Shown one piece after another: positions 43,608 to 56,412 of a stretch of DNA of 64,000 nt (position 1 is the stretch's first letter; every line of letters starts with the position of its first letter). The notes below the pieces were generated by a model. That model was not told the origin of the DNA. It did no database searches and saw only the letters and a list, made by a program, of their open reading frames with translations. The DNA is from Cladorhizidae sp. MBARI D1340-BT2. Taxonomy: Eukaryota; Porifera; Demospongiae; Poecilosclerida; Cladorhizidae. The stretch lies in NCBI GenBank assembly GCA_028752905.1, contig JAQNBH010000015.1:29086035-29150034 (forward strand). Reading direction: 5' to 3'. Made by a program: the position numbers and the translations under genes.

Positions 43608-45010
43608 CCGGAATTATTTACCTCACGTTCAACTCCAGTTCAGTGATAGCAGCGAAGAAGATCTAGGAGGGAAAGGTGCTGGAGATCTACAGCTAGCAAC
43701 TAACCCTAGCTAACACTAGTGATAATAACCTTGGCGTAAGTGATGATTTAATCTTGCTATTGCTGAGCCTGGCCATCACATATATATTACAGCACAGTGT
43801 GGGACTATTTAGTAACTAACCTAATAACAATCTATATTAAAAAATCAACAGTGCTTAATTAATAAAATTATCCACAATATTAAGTTACGAGTGTCCCGCT
43901 GCTCAAGGAGGGGGGGACGGGAGGGGATCAAAGATCATTCCTCAGCTCACCATACAACAGTTCCTTTCTCCTCTGCCACCACTTCCCTACCCAATACATA
44001 ACACACTCGCCCACCTCCTCTCATCACTGCATCACTTACTCCCTCCACATCCTTCCCCAAAATGTATGATGGATTGTGGTTATGGTTTACTGCAATTAAG
44101 CTAGCAGCCGTGCTAAATGATGATATATATATATATCAACAAGGTGAATCCAGGATATATATATACAGAGAGGAGTGGAGAAATTATGGGGTTGGAACAC
44201 TTGAAACAAGGCAGAGGAAGTGAAACCTATGAGAGTTATTAGAAATGAAGTTTGTGATGAAGTAAGACCAGAAGAACCTATTTAATTGCTGAGAGGTTAT
44301 ACAGATCAAAATCTATTAGTGGGACATTAGATGAGTATCACATAATTTCTGATGTTGGAGAACAGAGACCGAATTAGAGGTTATTGTCAGAAATTTTGAA
44401 AATCATTAAAGGGAGTATATAGTCCAAGAGTTCCAGAAGATTTTAGAGAGGATGACCTTGTCGCTCCTTTTTTAATCTGCCAACATCAAAATATCTTTGG
44501 ATGTCACACTTAAGAGCGTTGGGATCGCACAAGGTTAAGCCAGAGCTTTAGCTAGGGCAGGGCACAAAACAGTTTCCAGGTGTTGACCCTAATTATGGAT
44601 CACAGGGTAGCCTAAGAGACAGGTTCAGTGCAGCTAGTGCTCTTACTATTCTATAGTCATGCGGTATAGGAAAGATCGCATTATCCTTTGACTCATACAT
44701 CCATACACATTTTTTTATTAATGACTTGCTACAAACAAAGAAGCTTCTAACTGACTTCCCTTCAGTAGCTATCTCCTGCTAATGATTGACCCTGATGTAG
44801 ATTCTAGCACTCTGATTGTGGTCGATGCTGTGCAAATGATAGGAGCCCTTATCTGAGTTCCAGGGTGGTCTTGTCTTGTGGTGGGTACACCCCACAACAC
44901 CAGGCATTATCCTTTGACTCATACACACATTTTTCAAATGACTTGCTACAAACAAGTGAAGCTTCTCACTGGCTTTCCATCAATAGCATCTCCTAGCTAA
45001 ACTGCACTCA
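43608..45010. repeat. Left inverted-repeat arm, segment B
   Basis: Matches the reverse complement of about 53,690-55,130 over most of its length. Shared blocks: GGAATTATTTACCTC, AACTAACCCTAGCTAACACT, CTTCCCTACCCAATACATAA, GATGATATATATATA, GCTTCTCACTGGC. It carries an internal duplication: TTGCTACAAACAA plus GAAGCTTCT occur at about 44,727 and 44,946. Part of it (CTCTGCCACCACTTCCC...) recurs directly at 45,015-45,090. Confidence 0.85.
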
Positions 45011-46898
45011 GACTCTGCCACCACTTCCCCACCCAATACAAAACACACTCACCCATCTCCTCCATCACTTACTCCCTCCACATCTTTCCAAAAACAATAC
45101 CTTGTCATCCTTACCCACTCTTCTAAATTCATCCAGCCACTGTCCTGCCCTTATATGTCCTACCTCTCTTCTAGATAGCTATATGTCTCCATTCAATTGG
45201 ATCTACTGCCTATTAAAGCAAGAGTGTCCCAGGGAAGCATCCTCAGTCCCTTGCCTAACACGAGTTCCCCAAGGGTTAGCCCTGATGTTTATTACTGGCC
45301 TAAGCATCAGAAAAGACATATTGGTGATACGCTCGGCTCAGTAGTGCCAAGCAAAAGATGAAAAGAGGGCCAATCTAATCGAAGGACAAACAATCAGCAA
45401 GTCTTGTGCAAACACCCAAGTGACTGCCCCTCTCTACCTTGAAAGTTTTTGGAAAGATGGTGTTAGCTCCCTCCAAGGTCTACTTCCTTATTTGCATCTT
45501 TCAGCTAGGTCTGATTTTGCCAATATATTATCTGAAGCTCTTAAAGGAGGGGTTACTAGCAATGAAGCTTTGAAGTCTTGACTGGTTTGTGTTAAAACAA
45601 TGACATCCAATCGAGTTTTGGCCTGTATACTATTACCATTTTTGAAATGTGATCCATCCCCAACTTTTCCTATAACCTTAGAAGTTGGTGATTTAGAATG
45701 GTTCGGATTAATCTCCTATTGCATGCCATGTAAGTATAAATATATGTCTGGTTCATGAATCTAGGCCAACATTAAATTAGAGGGTTTGAAGATGACTTCG
45801 AAGAGTCGAGGTAGAAAAGACAATCTCTATCAACCATGAATACCAAAAGGAAGAAGCAGATACTTTTTTTAAAATTAATTTAATTTTTATTATTTTTTAA
45901 TTGTTTTTATAGTAGTAATAATTAGCCAAAATGATTGAAATTATAACAGTAATAACAAGAGATACCTGATAAACATTAATATAAGCATAGCAGAGTGATA
46001 CATGGCTGAGGTGCAGGCTGAACCAATCAACTTACTCAACATTTCCCCAACCAAGATGATGACAATTAATAATGCTATGGTGTATAATATAGAAAATTTT
46101 GGCCAAGAAGCTTATTTTTTAAGAAAATGGAGAATGAAGCAGACGACTGGAGAATCAAATTCCACTGTGCAGAAGAGGTCAGCAGTCATCATGTTGGGAT
46201 TTTATTATAATCATAATCTCATATATTATATATACGTGGATATATAATATGCACGGTAGTATATTGCGTATCATCATAAAAAAAAGAACTAGTTGATGTA
46301 TAGTGCCCACTTACATGGCAGCATGCTAGAAAAAAAAGGGTGTCCTCCAATTGTTGTGCAAACTTAACCCCCCCCCACCCAAATCATAGGATTCATAACC
46401 CACTTGCATGAAGTAATGCCAAAAGGTTGACTATTTTTCTTGATAATCACATAAGTTATTACAACATAGATATCATATAATTATAGTTATGATGATGATA
46501 ATAATAATAAAAAGTCAACCCCAACATCCCCACACTCCCATTAAACATGAATGACAAACTAGGAAAACGCCCCTGAAGCTGAAGCAAACTAGGAAAACGC
46601 CCCTGAAGCTGAAGCATTGCGTAGCCAAGCACTCCACACAGGAGGTAGTAGTTCTGTACGAACCACAAGGCTCCTAAAACATTTCGTACCATTGCGTGGT
46701 AAAGTGCTTCTGATTGGGTAGATTACAAGGAGTATAATTATATATATGTCGGTCATCTTGAATGTTTTTGGCTTGAGAATGATCAACAATGAGCGCAGGG
46801 AATTATTCGAGTTCCCAAATGTGAAATATGTGAATAAAAAAGTGAAAGAAATATGCTGAAAAATGAGCTGAAGTATTACTAATATACGTTCTAAGCAA
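45011..46898. other. Intergenic DNA with possible retroelement scraps
   Basis: 45,225-45,300 contains frames reminiscent of a reverse-transcriptase motif (QGSILSPL in one frame, RVPQGLALMF in another), too short to call. A 30-bp direct duplication (AAACTAGGAAAACGCCCCTG) lies at 46,556-46,615. No gene recognised. Confidence 0.45.
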
Positions 46899-47159
46899 TT
46901 ATGTGTCCGGGACCTGCCAATTGTGGCATCTGCCAGTCTCGTAGAGCTTGCTGAGCATCTGGGACACCTGGCCCTTGCTCTCCAGCTCCTGGTACTTGTG
47001 ATAGAGAAGTAGTGCTGTGCGCGCATCCTCGCAGCTGTCATGGGCTCCCTTCTGGATGCGCAGGTCCATGAAAAACCAGGCAAGGAACTTGAGAGAGATG
47101 TAGCGCTGCTTGGGCAGGTGGAAGAGCTTTACGGTGTCGATGATCTGTTTCTGAGGCAC
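46899..47159 (-). CDS. PAN2: PAN2 deadenylase, 3'-terminal exon
   Basis: PAN2 is the catalytic subunit of the cytoplasmic PAN2-PAN3 poly(A) nuclease that starts mRNA deadenylation. This 261-nt exon (acceptor ATGCTACAG at 47,160) encodes the last 86 residues: VPQKQIIDTVKLFHLP, ISLKFLAWFFMDLRIQ, AHDSCEDARTALLLYHKYQE, ending NWQVPDT. Human PAN2 reads VPKDQVLDTVYLFHMP, ISLRFLAWYFLDLKIQ, HDSIEDARTALQLYRKY. The final catalytic Asp and the His of the DEDDh exonuclease triad are in HDSCED (H40, D45 of the exon). The preceding exon, which should contain a GHGLKKDF-like motif, was sought on the minus strand up to 51 kb and not found. The rest of the gene may lie far upstream, beyond the repeats, or be absent. 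Confidence 0.88.
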   Translation of the reverse strand: MPQKQIIDTVKLFHLPKQRYISLKFLAWFFMDLRIQKGAHDSCEDARTALLLYHKYQELESKGQVSQMLSKLYETGRCHNWQVPDT

Positions 47160-47520
47160 CTGTAGCATGATCGTTATACTCACATTGAACACTTATATGT
47201 GCACCTATCACCCTCAGGGCTATAGAGAATACCTCATTCATCACTGCCATATCTGGCAAGCATCCAAAATTATAAGGTGTAAATCACTTACCAGGTGATA
47301 ATGTCTGCAGTAACAAAATGATTAGTATAAAGTATATACACAGTCAATGATTTGCACCTAGCAAGCATCCATATGCTGGTAATAATTTCTAAAATCGAAT
47401 TATTAGTGACATTTCGGAATTGCGTCAGCAATCATCAGGGACAATTCTTGATTCCAAAATTGCCACTATATCAGCTCTGCTTAGCATTGAATACTGTTTG
47501 TGGCCTACATTGACAAACCA
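47160..47520. other. Presumed last intron of PAN2
   Basis: Unique sequence without a recognisable preceding exon. A 13-nt segment near 47,300 has both splice signals (CTGCAG and GTAAGT) but does not encode PAN2-like residues. Confidence 0.4.
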
Positions 47521-47790
<270 letters not shown>

Positions 47791-48307
47791 TATAGGTAAT
47801 CACATGGACTTGAGTACAATTTGTATAACTAACAGTCTCGGTTTAACATCATCCAATTACTTTGATAGTCAAGAGTAAAATAATTCCCAAATTGGATCAG
47901 AATACATGCGATTGCCTATACCATTAGAACAAAAATAGTGTGAGAGGAAAGTGAGTAGCTATCCTTAAGCCAGCTATCTTTAGATAGTTCTTTGTTCGAT
48001 AGCTAAGTAGAGTGGTCCATCTTGCATATCCCAGGCCACAACAGACTTCTAATTGCTTTCACTCTGCAGGTAAATTTGGCAAAAAGAGCTGACCATCGTC
48101 CACCAGGTCATAGTCACTTGTATCTATCAGCAGTAAACTCACCTGCTGTTAGGAACTCCAACATGGCTGGCTAAAAACAGCAACAAAAATACATAATTGC
48201 TAAGTTCCATTTCTCTACTGTAATTATGTGTAAGAAACTGAGCATGCTCAAATTCTTGTTGCCATGGTAAGATACCAATGTAAACAATAAATAAATAAAA
48301 ATAAACA
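47791..48307. other. Unique DNA
   Basis: On the minus strand around 48,070-48,165 a possible terminal exon follows CTAACAGCAG (VSLLLIDTSDYDLVDDGQLF then LPNLPAE and stop). GTGAGT at the same place could equally be a donor. Not called. Confidence 0.35.
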
Positions 48308-48480
48308 CTCAATGAACTCTCAGTTGACATAATAACATTAAAATCACCTTCTCAATAATCAACTTCAAATTGTATTCACTCGACGTTTCGACAAGATGCT
48401 CTTGCCTTCATCAGGATAGAGCATCTAGTCGAAACGTCGAGTGAATACAATTTGAGGTTGATTATTGAGAAGGTGATTTA
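48308..48480. repeat. Palindromic repeat family A, copy with long perfect arms
   Basis: CACCTTCTCAATAATCAACT..TTGTATTCACTCGACGTTTC on the left is mirrored by CGAAACGTCGAGTGAATACA and TTGATTATTGAGAAGGTG on the right. The loop near 48,394-48,420 contains GATGCTCTTGCC and CATCAGGATAGAGCATC. It could form a hairpin of more than 60 bp. Confidence 0.9.
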
Positions 48481-49349
48481 AAAATAAACAGAATCGAAGT
48501 GCAACCAAGGTGCTAAAATACTGGGCATGCTCAGTGCTATGGCAACACAATACACACTAGCCTAAGCTACAAAATGAGTACTATAATTGTGTTCTTCCCT
48601 ATGGGAGTAATTACAATCAGAGTCATGGGAGTAATTACAATCAGAGTCACGTAACGAAGTGCCTCCATTTTGAATGACAATTATCACCAATAAGCCACGT
48701 AATAATAATAAACACGCTTTCCCCATTTTCTGGTCTTAAAAAGCTTCACACTGCATGTTTCTCTGTGGTTTAATTAACTCTGCTGGCTCGTTATTTCCTT
48801 GAGTTTGAGCTACAGAACTTACCATGACAGTGTCTTTCCTTTAACTGTGAGCGCAGAAACAATAATAGTTGGAGTGGTTTAGAGTTGGATCCCTCAAAAG
48901 TTTATCCTCAAAGCTGTAGCAATGCTCTGCAATTAGCTCTCTAATTAGTATCCCAACATATATCTGCTGACTGGGCAACAATAGCTATTTGTTTACATAA
49001 GATACTGTTGGTGTGCTCTATTTGAGATACATCCAAAGTCAGAAATTAACATGTTCGTTGTTCAACTATCTTAGTTCTACCCAGTTCATGTGTTAGGCAT
49101 AAAGAGCATGGTGACAACATTTGGCAATGAGGATTCAAAAGCTCGGCAGGGACTACTTGGTTGCTATAGGACAAACTAATTAAGAAAATCAGCGCCCATT
49201 AACGAACGAATGCTTTTAATAAAGGTGAACAGCAACCACAAGGCTAGCAAGTTCAAATTTGCAGTGACCTATGTACTCTTGTTTCACCTTCAGACTTGTT
49301 TCACAAAGGAAGCAGGTTAAGGGTGGGTGGGTGGAGGGTTTCTATTATT
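48481..49349. other. Unique DNA
   Basis: A 24-bp tandem pair (ATGGGAGTAATTACAATCAG) at 48,599-48,648. No gene recognised. Confidence 0.5.
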
Positions 49350-49600
49350 TACAGCTTGTGGTTCTGACTTTAGACCTCCATAGATTCTGTTCACTTCACT
49401 CTATGAGCTCGATATATAGCTCAAAAGATAGCTCTCTCTGTATGCTCTCTTTTCACAATAAAACTATTGCACAGGATTAACCATACCCAAGTTACAGGCA
49501 GTCAAAGCTGGGGACATTAATACTTGCATGCCTAATAAAGTGTTTGACAGTTGAAATTTGTATCCAGTGGCTAGAGGAAGCCCAATAAGGTGTTTGCATT
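49350..49600. repeat. Interspersed repeat family B, copy 2 (inverted)
   Basis: Reads ATATATAGCTCAAAAGATAG, GCTCTCTCTGTATGCTCTCT and later CCAGTGGCTAGAGGAAGCCC: the reverse complement of blocks at 6,060-6,390. Confidence 0.55.
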
Positions 49601-49759
49601 AAGCACTAAAGAGTGTGTACGCGTGGTCATGCATGTTGGTGGAAAACCAATTTAATTTTCAACCAGGCACTTAACCACATGCTCACCTTTTAGCAGCTAA
49701 TGAAAAGCATAATTAGGAGGTAATTAGGAAAGAGAGAGGAAGAAGATAAGAGAGCTGGA

Positions 49760-50765
49760 GGGTGGGACTAGTTGTAAGCTGTTTTGGAATGATTTGGAAG
49801 GAAAGAGGAAGGAGAGAAGGATTAAAGGAATGAAAGATGATGAGGGAAGGATGGTGGAGGAGGAAGATGAGGTGTTGGAGGTGATGGCAAAACACTTGGA
49901 AGAGCTGGGGAGGGAATGTGAGAATCCTACAACCAGAAGCAGAGCTAGCAGATGTGAGTGGCATGAGTTGGGGATGAGGAAGTAAGTTGGGAAGAAGTAG
50001 TAGAGGTAATGAAATGTCTGAAGAAAGGAAAGGCTCCAGGCCCTGATGGAGTGTTGAATGAGATGCTGATGTATGGAGGTAGAAGGTTGGTGGAGGTGAT
50101 GGTGATGTATGTGGTGATGAGAAGTGAGCGTTTCCCAGTGGACTGGAAGAGTTTACTAGTACCTCTCCACAAGGATGGCGATGAGGACCAAGTAGTGAAT
50201 TACAGGGGAATTGCGTTAGGCTGCAGGTGACCAATGTTAGGCTTAGTGTGGTGGAGATGTTTGTGAGAATATTGGCGAGGAGGTTGGGAGGGTTTGCTGA
50301 GGATAAGATTTTGACAGAAGCGCAAGGAGGGTTTAGGAGTCGGAGGAGATGTTCAGACCAAAATGAGGAAGAGGGAGAATGATAATTCACAGGACTTCCT
50401 GGACATAAGCAAGGCATATGACAGTGTGTGGAGGGAGGGACTGAGGCACAAGTTGAGGCAGTATGGAGTGTAGAGGAGAAGTTAGTGAGAGTATGTGAAG
50501 GACTGTATAGTGAGGTGGAGACAATGGTGGTATTGAATGCAGAGAGGTCAAGATGGTTTGCTGTGGAAAATGGGCTCAGGCAGGGATGTCGTTTGTCTCC
50601 ACTTCTATTCAATATCTATTTGATGGCAATGGCAGAGGCAGAGAGCTGAGCTAGGCCTTGAGGTGGAAGAGTGTCGGTGTGGGGAACACCTATGTATGCA
50701 AATGACGTTCTTTTGGCGGACTCGGGGGTGGGTGGAGCTGCAGGTTATTTTGGGTGTCGGTGCCC
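49760..50765 (+). pseudogene. Decayed non-LTR (LINE) reverse transcriptase
   Basis: Plus-strand pieces in the canonical order: KDDEGRMVEEEDEVLEVM (pre-RT helix), KCLKKGKAPGPDGVLNEMLM (motif 1), VDWKSLLVPLHKDGDEDQVV + NYRGIAL (motif 2), LTEAQGGFRSRRRCSDQ (motif 2a/3), DISKAYDSVWREGL (motif A region), ENGLRQGCRLSPLLFNIYL (motif B), MYANDVLLADSG (motif C, with Asn in the usual YADD). Frame changes and stops occur after GIALGC, near 50,340, near 50,470 and after AMAEAES. The element is dead. The clade cannot be fixed from this. A 299-codon antisense frame is a shadow. Confidence 0.85.
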
Positions 50766-51549
50766 GTCTATTTGGCAGGATGCACACTTGTGGCTTGTGT
50801 TTTGCTCGGCTGGATGGCACACCTTAGAAATGTGCCGAGGTCTGCCACATTCATTTATGGTATACTCTTACAGTGTTTGCGTTACTTGTTGTCAAGGGCC
50901 GATCAACAGTCCCTTCCATGTAAACCACACCAATGATGGATGTTGAATTTTTAAGAGTTCCTGCCGGCAACTTCCCTCCTTCTATCTCTGGAGCGAGCTC
51001 AGGGACTATGTCCAAAACGTGATTATTTCTGACAACGATAATCTCTGGCTTGGCTAACTCAACATTGCATAGACTATCTTGTTGCATTTCACTTCTTCTC
51101 TAGAACTCCTCCAAATTCACAATTCCATTCCATACATGGTTGCTATGATATCGGCAGTGAACACGCAAGTGCAGTGTTGTCAAAGGTGCTCGTGTCTTAC
51201 ATGCAGCAGTGGTGGTGCAGCTTGTCATGTGTCATAGCGACTTAGAACTGTAAGAGTGTTATGCATCTTCAGTGAAACTGGTGTAGCCATTATTACTATG
51301 GTAACCAATGTCGGAGGTCATATCTCTTTGGCAGATATTGGTTGAAACATTTCTTGCTACACTTGCAAAATATCAGGAAGATTGTTGAGCCTTGAGGGAT
51401 GCCATGAGGAATGAATGGAGTCAAACCATCAAGAAGAAACTGGAGTGCTGAAAAAGGTGTCTTTTAGGTAAGTGAGCAAGTGTCTCCTTAGTCACCATGT
51501 GTTAAAGACATTTGGCAGGATGGTGGTGAGACAAGGCTCTGAAGGTTAT
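50766..51549. other. Unique DNA
   Basis: No recognised feature. A minus-strand frame at 50,851-51,087 looks protein-like but matches no family I know. Confidence 0.45.
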
Positions 51550-53310
51550 GCAGGTATCATGGTGTTACAGTGAACCAGCAAGTATCATGGTGTTACAGTG
51601 AACCAGCAGGTATCATGGCAGTGAACCAGCTGGTATCATGGTGTTACAGTGAACCAGCTGGTATCATGGTGTTATATTGAACCAGCTGGTATCATGGTGT
51701 TATATTGAACCAGCAGGTATCATGGTATTACAGTGAACCAGCTGGTATCATGGTGTTATAGCGAACCAGCAGGTATCATGGTGTTATATTGAACCAGCAG
51801 GTATCATGGTATTGTAGTGAACCAGCAGGTATCATGGTGTTACAGTGAACCAGCAGGTATCATGGTGTTATAGTCAACCAGCTGGTATCATGGAGTTATA
51901 TTGAACCAGCAGGTATCATGGTGTTATATTGAACCAGCAGGTATCATGGTATTGTAGTGAACCAGCAGGTATCATGGTTTTATATTGAACCAGCAGGTAT
52001 CATGATGTTACAGTGAACCAGCAGGTATCATGGTGTTACAGTGAACCAGCAGGTATCATGGTGTTATATTGAACCAGCAGGTATCATGGTGTTACAGTGA
52101 ACCAGCAGGTATCATGGTGTTATATTGAACCAGCAGGTATCATGGTGTTACAGTGAACCAGCAGGTATCATGGTGTTATAGTCAACCAGCTGGTATCATG
52201 GAGTTATATTGAACCAGCAGGTATCATGGTGTTATATTGAACCAGCAGGTATCATGGTATTGTAGTGAACCAGCAGGTATCATGGTTTTATATTGAACCA
52301 GCAGGTATCATGATGTTACAGTGAACCAGCAGGTATCATGGTGTTACAGTGAACCAGCAGGTATCATGGTGTTATATTGAACCAGCAGGTATCATGGTGT
52401 TACAGTGAACCAGCAGGTATCATGGTGTTATATTGAACCAGCAGGTATCATGGTGTTACAGTGAACCAGCAGGTATCATGGCAGTGAACCAGCTGGTATC
52501 ATGGTGTTACAGTGAACCAGCAGGTATCATGGTGTTATAGTGAACCAGCAGGTATCATGGTGTTATAGTGAACCAGCAGGTATCATGGTGTTACAGTGAA
52601 CCAGCTGGTATCATGGTGTTACAGTGAACCAGCAGGTATCATGGTGTTACAGTGAACCAGCTGGTATCATGATGTTACAGTGAACCAGCAGGTATCATGG
52701 TATTGTAGTGAACCAGCTGGTATCATGGTGTTACAGTGAACCAGCAGGTATCATGGTGTTATATTGAACCAGCTGGTATCATGGTGTTATATTGAACCAG
52801 CAGGTATCATGGTGTTACAGTGAACCAGGTATCATGGTGTTACAGTGAACCAGCAGGTACATGTATGGTGTTACAGTGAACCAGCAGGTATCATGGTGTT
52901 ATATTGAACCAGCAGGTATCATGGTATTGTAGTGAACCAGCTGGTATCATGGTGTTACAGTGAACCAGCAGGTATCATGGTGTTATATTGAACCAGCTGG
53001 TATCATGGTGTTACAGTGAACCAGCAGGTATCATGGTGTTACAGTGAACCAGCAGGTATCATGGTGTTATATTGAACCAGCAGGTATCATGGTATTGTAG
53101 TGAACCAGCTGGTATCATGGTGTTACAGTGAACCAGCAGGTATCATGGTGTTATATTGAACCAGCAGGTATCATGGTGTTACAGTGAACCAGCAGGTATC
53201 ATGGTGTTATATTGAACCAGCAGGTATCATGGTGTTACAGTGAACCAGCAGGTATCATGGTGTTATATTGAACCAGCTGGTATCATGGCGCCATGATACC
53301 AGCTGGTTCA
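51550..53310. repeat. 28-bp minisatellite ending in a perfect palindrome
   Basis: Unit GGTATCATGGTGTTACAGTG + AACCAGCA, about 62 copies. Main variants: TTATATTG, ATTGTAGTG, and CAGCT for CAGCA. A marker (TATAGTCAACCAGCTGG..GGAGTTAT) recurs at about 51,871 and 52,179, 308 bp or 11 units apart, so a higher-order duplication exists. The last unit is inverted: 53,269-53,310 is a perfect 42-bp palindrome centred on GGCGCC. Confidence 0.97.
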
Positions 53311-53689
53311 CTTCAGCTGTCTCTCAGCACTCCTATGTGTTACGATCTGAGAAAAGGGCCCACTTCGCCAAAATACTGATTTTGCACTAGGACCTGAATT
53401 GGCTACTAAGATTATGAATCATTAAATTACCTCAGAGGCATCTTGGGTCATTGTTCATTCTACAAAGTTTCAAGGCCAAGAAGCGCTTCCTTCCATTCAA
53501 GCGAGCAGTTAGAAAACATAGAAAAGCCACGCGAAGCTACTGGGTACAAAGAAGGGCATGCGGGAATCCCCTTTGGTTTCCATAGCAACCAGCATTGCGA
53601 TTGAAAACATGACATCATCAATGAATGATGCAGAGTTCCGACGGTCAAAACAGTTGTATTTCCAGGACTAGTAGCACAGCGTTGGACCA
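53311..53689. other. Unique DNA
   Basis: No feature recognised. Confidence 0.5.
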
Positions 53690-55264
53690 ATCAGAGTGCT
53701 AGAATCTACATGGGGGGTCCAACTCCAACATTAGCAGCTTACAGTAGCTAGGATTGATGCAGGGAAGCCAGTGAGAAGCTCTTGTTTGTAGCAAGTCATT
53801 TGAAAAATGTGTAGGAGTTAAAGGATAATGCCTAGTGCTGTTGGGTGGCCCATCACAAGACAACCACCCTAGAACTCAGATAAGGGCTCCTATCATTTGC
53901 ATAAGGCACAAGGCCACAAGTATCATTTATAAACCCACTGGCACTTATAAGTCACCCCTTGTGCTATATATGTTGTTCTTGGTTATAAGCTTCTTAAAGT
54001 GGTAAGCAATCTTTCCTATACCGGTGAGTATAGAATAGTAAGAGCACTAGCTGCACTGAACCTGTCTCTTAGGCTACCCTGTGATCCATAATTAGGGTCA
54101 ACACCTGGAAACTGTTTTGTGCCCGGCCTTAGCTAAAGCTCTGGCTTAACCTTGTGCGATCCTAACTCATGCATCACTCTCAAGTGTGACATCCAAAGAT
54201 ATTTTGATGTTGGAACAGATTAAAAAAGGAGCGACAAGGTCATCCTCTCTAAAATCTTCTGGAACTCTTGGACTACTCCCTTTAATGATTTTCAAAATTG
54301 CTGACAATAACCTCTAATTCGGTCTCTGTTCTCCAACATCAGAAATTATGTGATACTCATCTAATGTCCCACTAATAGATTTTGATCTGTATAACCTCTC
54401 AGCAATTAAATAGGCTCTTCTGGTCTTACTTCATCACTAACTTCATTTCTAATAACTCTCATAGGTTTCACTTCCTCTGCCTTGTTTCAAGTGTTCCAAC
54501 CCCACAATTCCTCCACTCCTCTCTGTATATATATATATATATATATCCTGGATTCACCTTGTTGATATATATATCATCATTTAGCATGGCTGCTAGCTTA
54601 ATTGCAGTAAACCATAACCACAATCCATCATACATTTTGGGGAAGGATGTGGAGGGAGTAAGTGATGCAGTGATGAGAGGAGGTGGGCGAGTGTGTTATG
54701 TATTGGGTAGGGAAGTGGTGGCAGAGGAGAAAGGAACTGTTGTATGGTGAGCTGAGGAATGATCTTTGGTCCCCTCCCGTCCCCCTCTCCTTGAGCAGCG
54801 GGACACTCGTAACTTAATATTGTGGATAATTTTATTAATTAAGCACTGTTGATTTTTTAATATAGACTGTTATTAGGTTAGTTACTAAATAGTCCCACAC
54901 TGTGCTGTAATATATATATATGTGATGGCCAGGCTCAGCAATATCAAGATTAAATCATCACTTAAGCCAAGGTTATTATCACTAGTGTTAGCTAGGGTTA
55001 GTTGCTAGTTGTAGATCTCCAGCACCTATCTATTTCTTTACCTCCTAGCTAAAACATCGATCTTCTTCGCTGCTATCACTGAACGCAATGTGTGGAGTGA
55101 ACGTGCCGTTCCGAGGTAAATAATTCCGGATTAAATTGTAGACCAGTACTAATTGAAGGATTTCTTAATAGCTTTTCCGATAGATACTGTAGCCTTCATC
55201 ATTAATGATGAAGGATGGAGCATCTATCCCAAACGTTGAGCTAAAGTGTTGTGAGGAAGTTACT
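53690..55264. repeat. Right inverted-repeat arm
   Basis: Contiguous counterpart of 39,213-39,342 plus 43,608-45,010, in opposite orientation. At 55,121-55,134 it reads TAATTCCGGATTAA, the uninterrupted target of the MITE in the left arm. A plus-strand frame (54,586-54,750, MAASLIAVNHNHNPSYILGK) is open but unrecognised; in the left arm the corresponding sequence reads on the opposite strand. Confidence 0.85.
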
Positions 55265-56412
55265 ATAATAGTTACCTACAGTCAGCTATGAGGTTATTTC
55301 TGACCAGGTAGCTGTGGCTGTTGATGACGTAATCAGTTAGCTGTGGCTATTGATGACGTAATCAGGTAGCAGTGGCTGTTGATGTTGTAATCAGGTAGCT
55401 GTGGCTGTTGATGACGTAATCAGGTAGCTGTGGCTATTGATGATGTAATCAGGTAGCAGTGGCTGTTGATGATGTAATCAGGTAGCTGTGGCTGTTGATG
55501 ACATAATCAGGTAGCTGTGGCTGTTGATGACGTAATCAGGTAGCTGTGGCTGTTTATGACGTAATCAGGTAGCTGTGGCTGTTGATGATGTAATCAGGTA
55601 GCTGTGGCTGTTGATGATGTAATCAGGTAGCTGTGGCTGTTGATGACGTAATCAGGTAGCAGTGGCTGTTGATGATGTAATCAGGTAGCTGTGGCTGTTG
55701 ATGACGTAATCAGGTAGCTGTGGCTATTGATGATGTAATCAGGTAGCAGTGGCTGTTGATGATGTAATCATGTAGTGGTGGCTGGAGATGACGTAATCAG
55801 GTAGCTGTGGCTGTTGATGATGTAATCATGTAGTGGTGGCTGGAGATGACGTAATCAGGTAGCAGTGGCTGTTGGTGATGTAATCAGGTAGCTGTGGCTG
55901 TTGATGACGTAATCAGGTAGCTGTTGCTATTGATGATGTAATCAGGTAGCAGTGGCTGTTGATGATGTAATCAGGTAGCTGTGGCTGTTGATGACGTAAT
56001 CAGGTAGCTGTGGCTGTTGATGATGTAATCAGGTAGCTGTGGCTGTTGATGACGTAATCAGGTAGCTGTTGCTATTGATGATGTAATCAGGTAGCAGTGG
56101 CTGTTGATGATGTAATCAGGTAGCTGTGGCTGTTGATGATGTAATCAGGTAGCTGTGGCTATTGATGATGTAATCAGGTAGTGGTGGCTGGAGATGATGT
56201 AATCAGGCAGTGGTGGCTGGAGATGATGTAATCAGGTAGTGGTGGCTGGAGATGATGTAATCAGGTAGTGGTGGCTGGAGATGATGTAATCAGGTAGTGG
56301 TCGTGGAGATGATGTAATCAGGTAGTGGTCGTGGAGATGATGTAATCAGGTAGTGGTCGTGGAGATGATGTAATCATGTAGTGGTCGTGGAGATGATGTA
56401 ATCAGGTAGTGG
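55265..56412. repeat. 29-bp minisatellite
   Basis: Unit GGTAGCTGTGGCTGTTGATG + ACGTAATCA, about 38 copies. Towards the right it changes stepwise to GGTAGTGGTGGCTGGAGATG and then to a 28-bp GGTAGTGGTCGTGGAGATGA form. ACGTAATCA/ATGTAATCA alternate. Confidence 0.96.

Noticed and set aside
49713..50612. 299-codon minus-strand frame rich in Ser, Leu and Pro
   Set aside because: Antisense shadow of the decayed LINE reverse transcriptase on the plus strand.
50851..51087. 79-residue minus-strand frame with KPEIIVVRNN and GGKLPAGTLK
   Set aside because: Protein-like composition only; no family recognised and no splice or promoter support.
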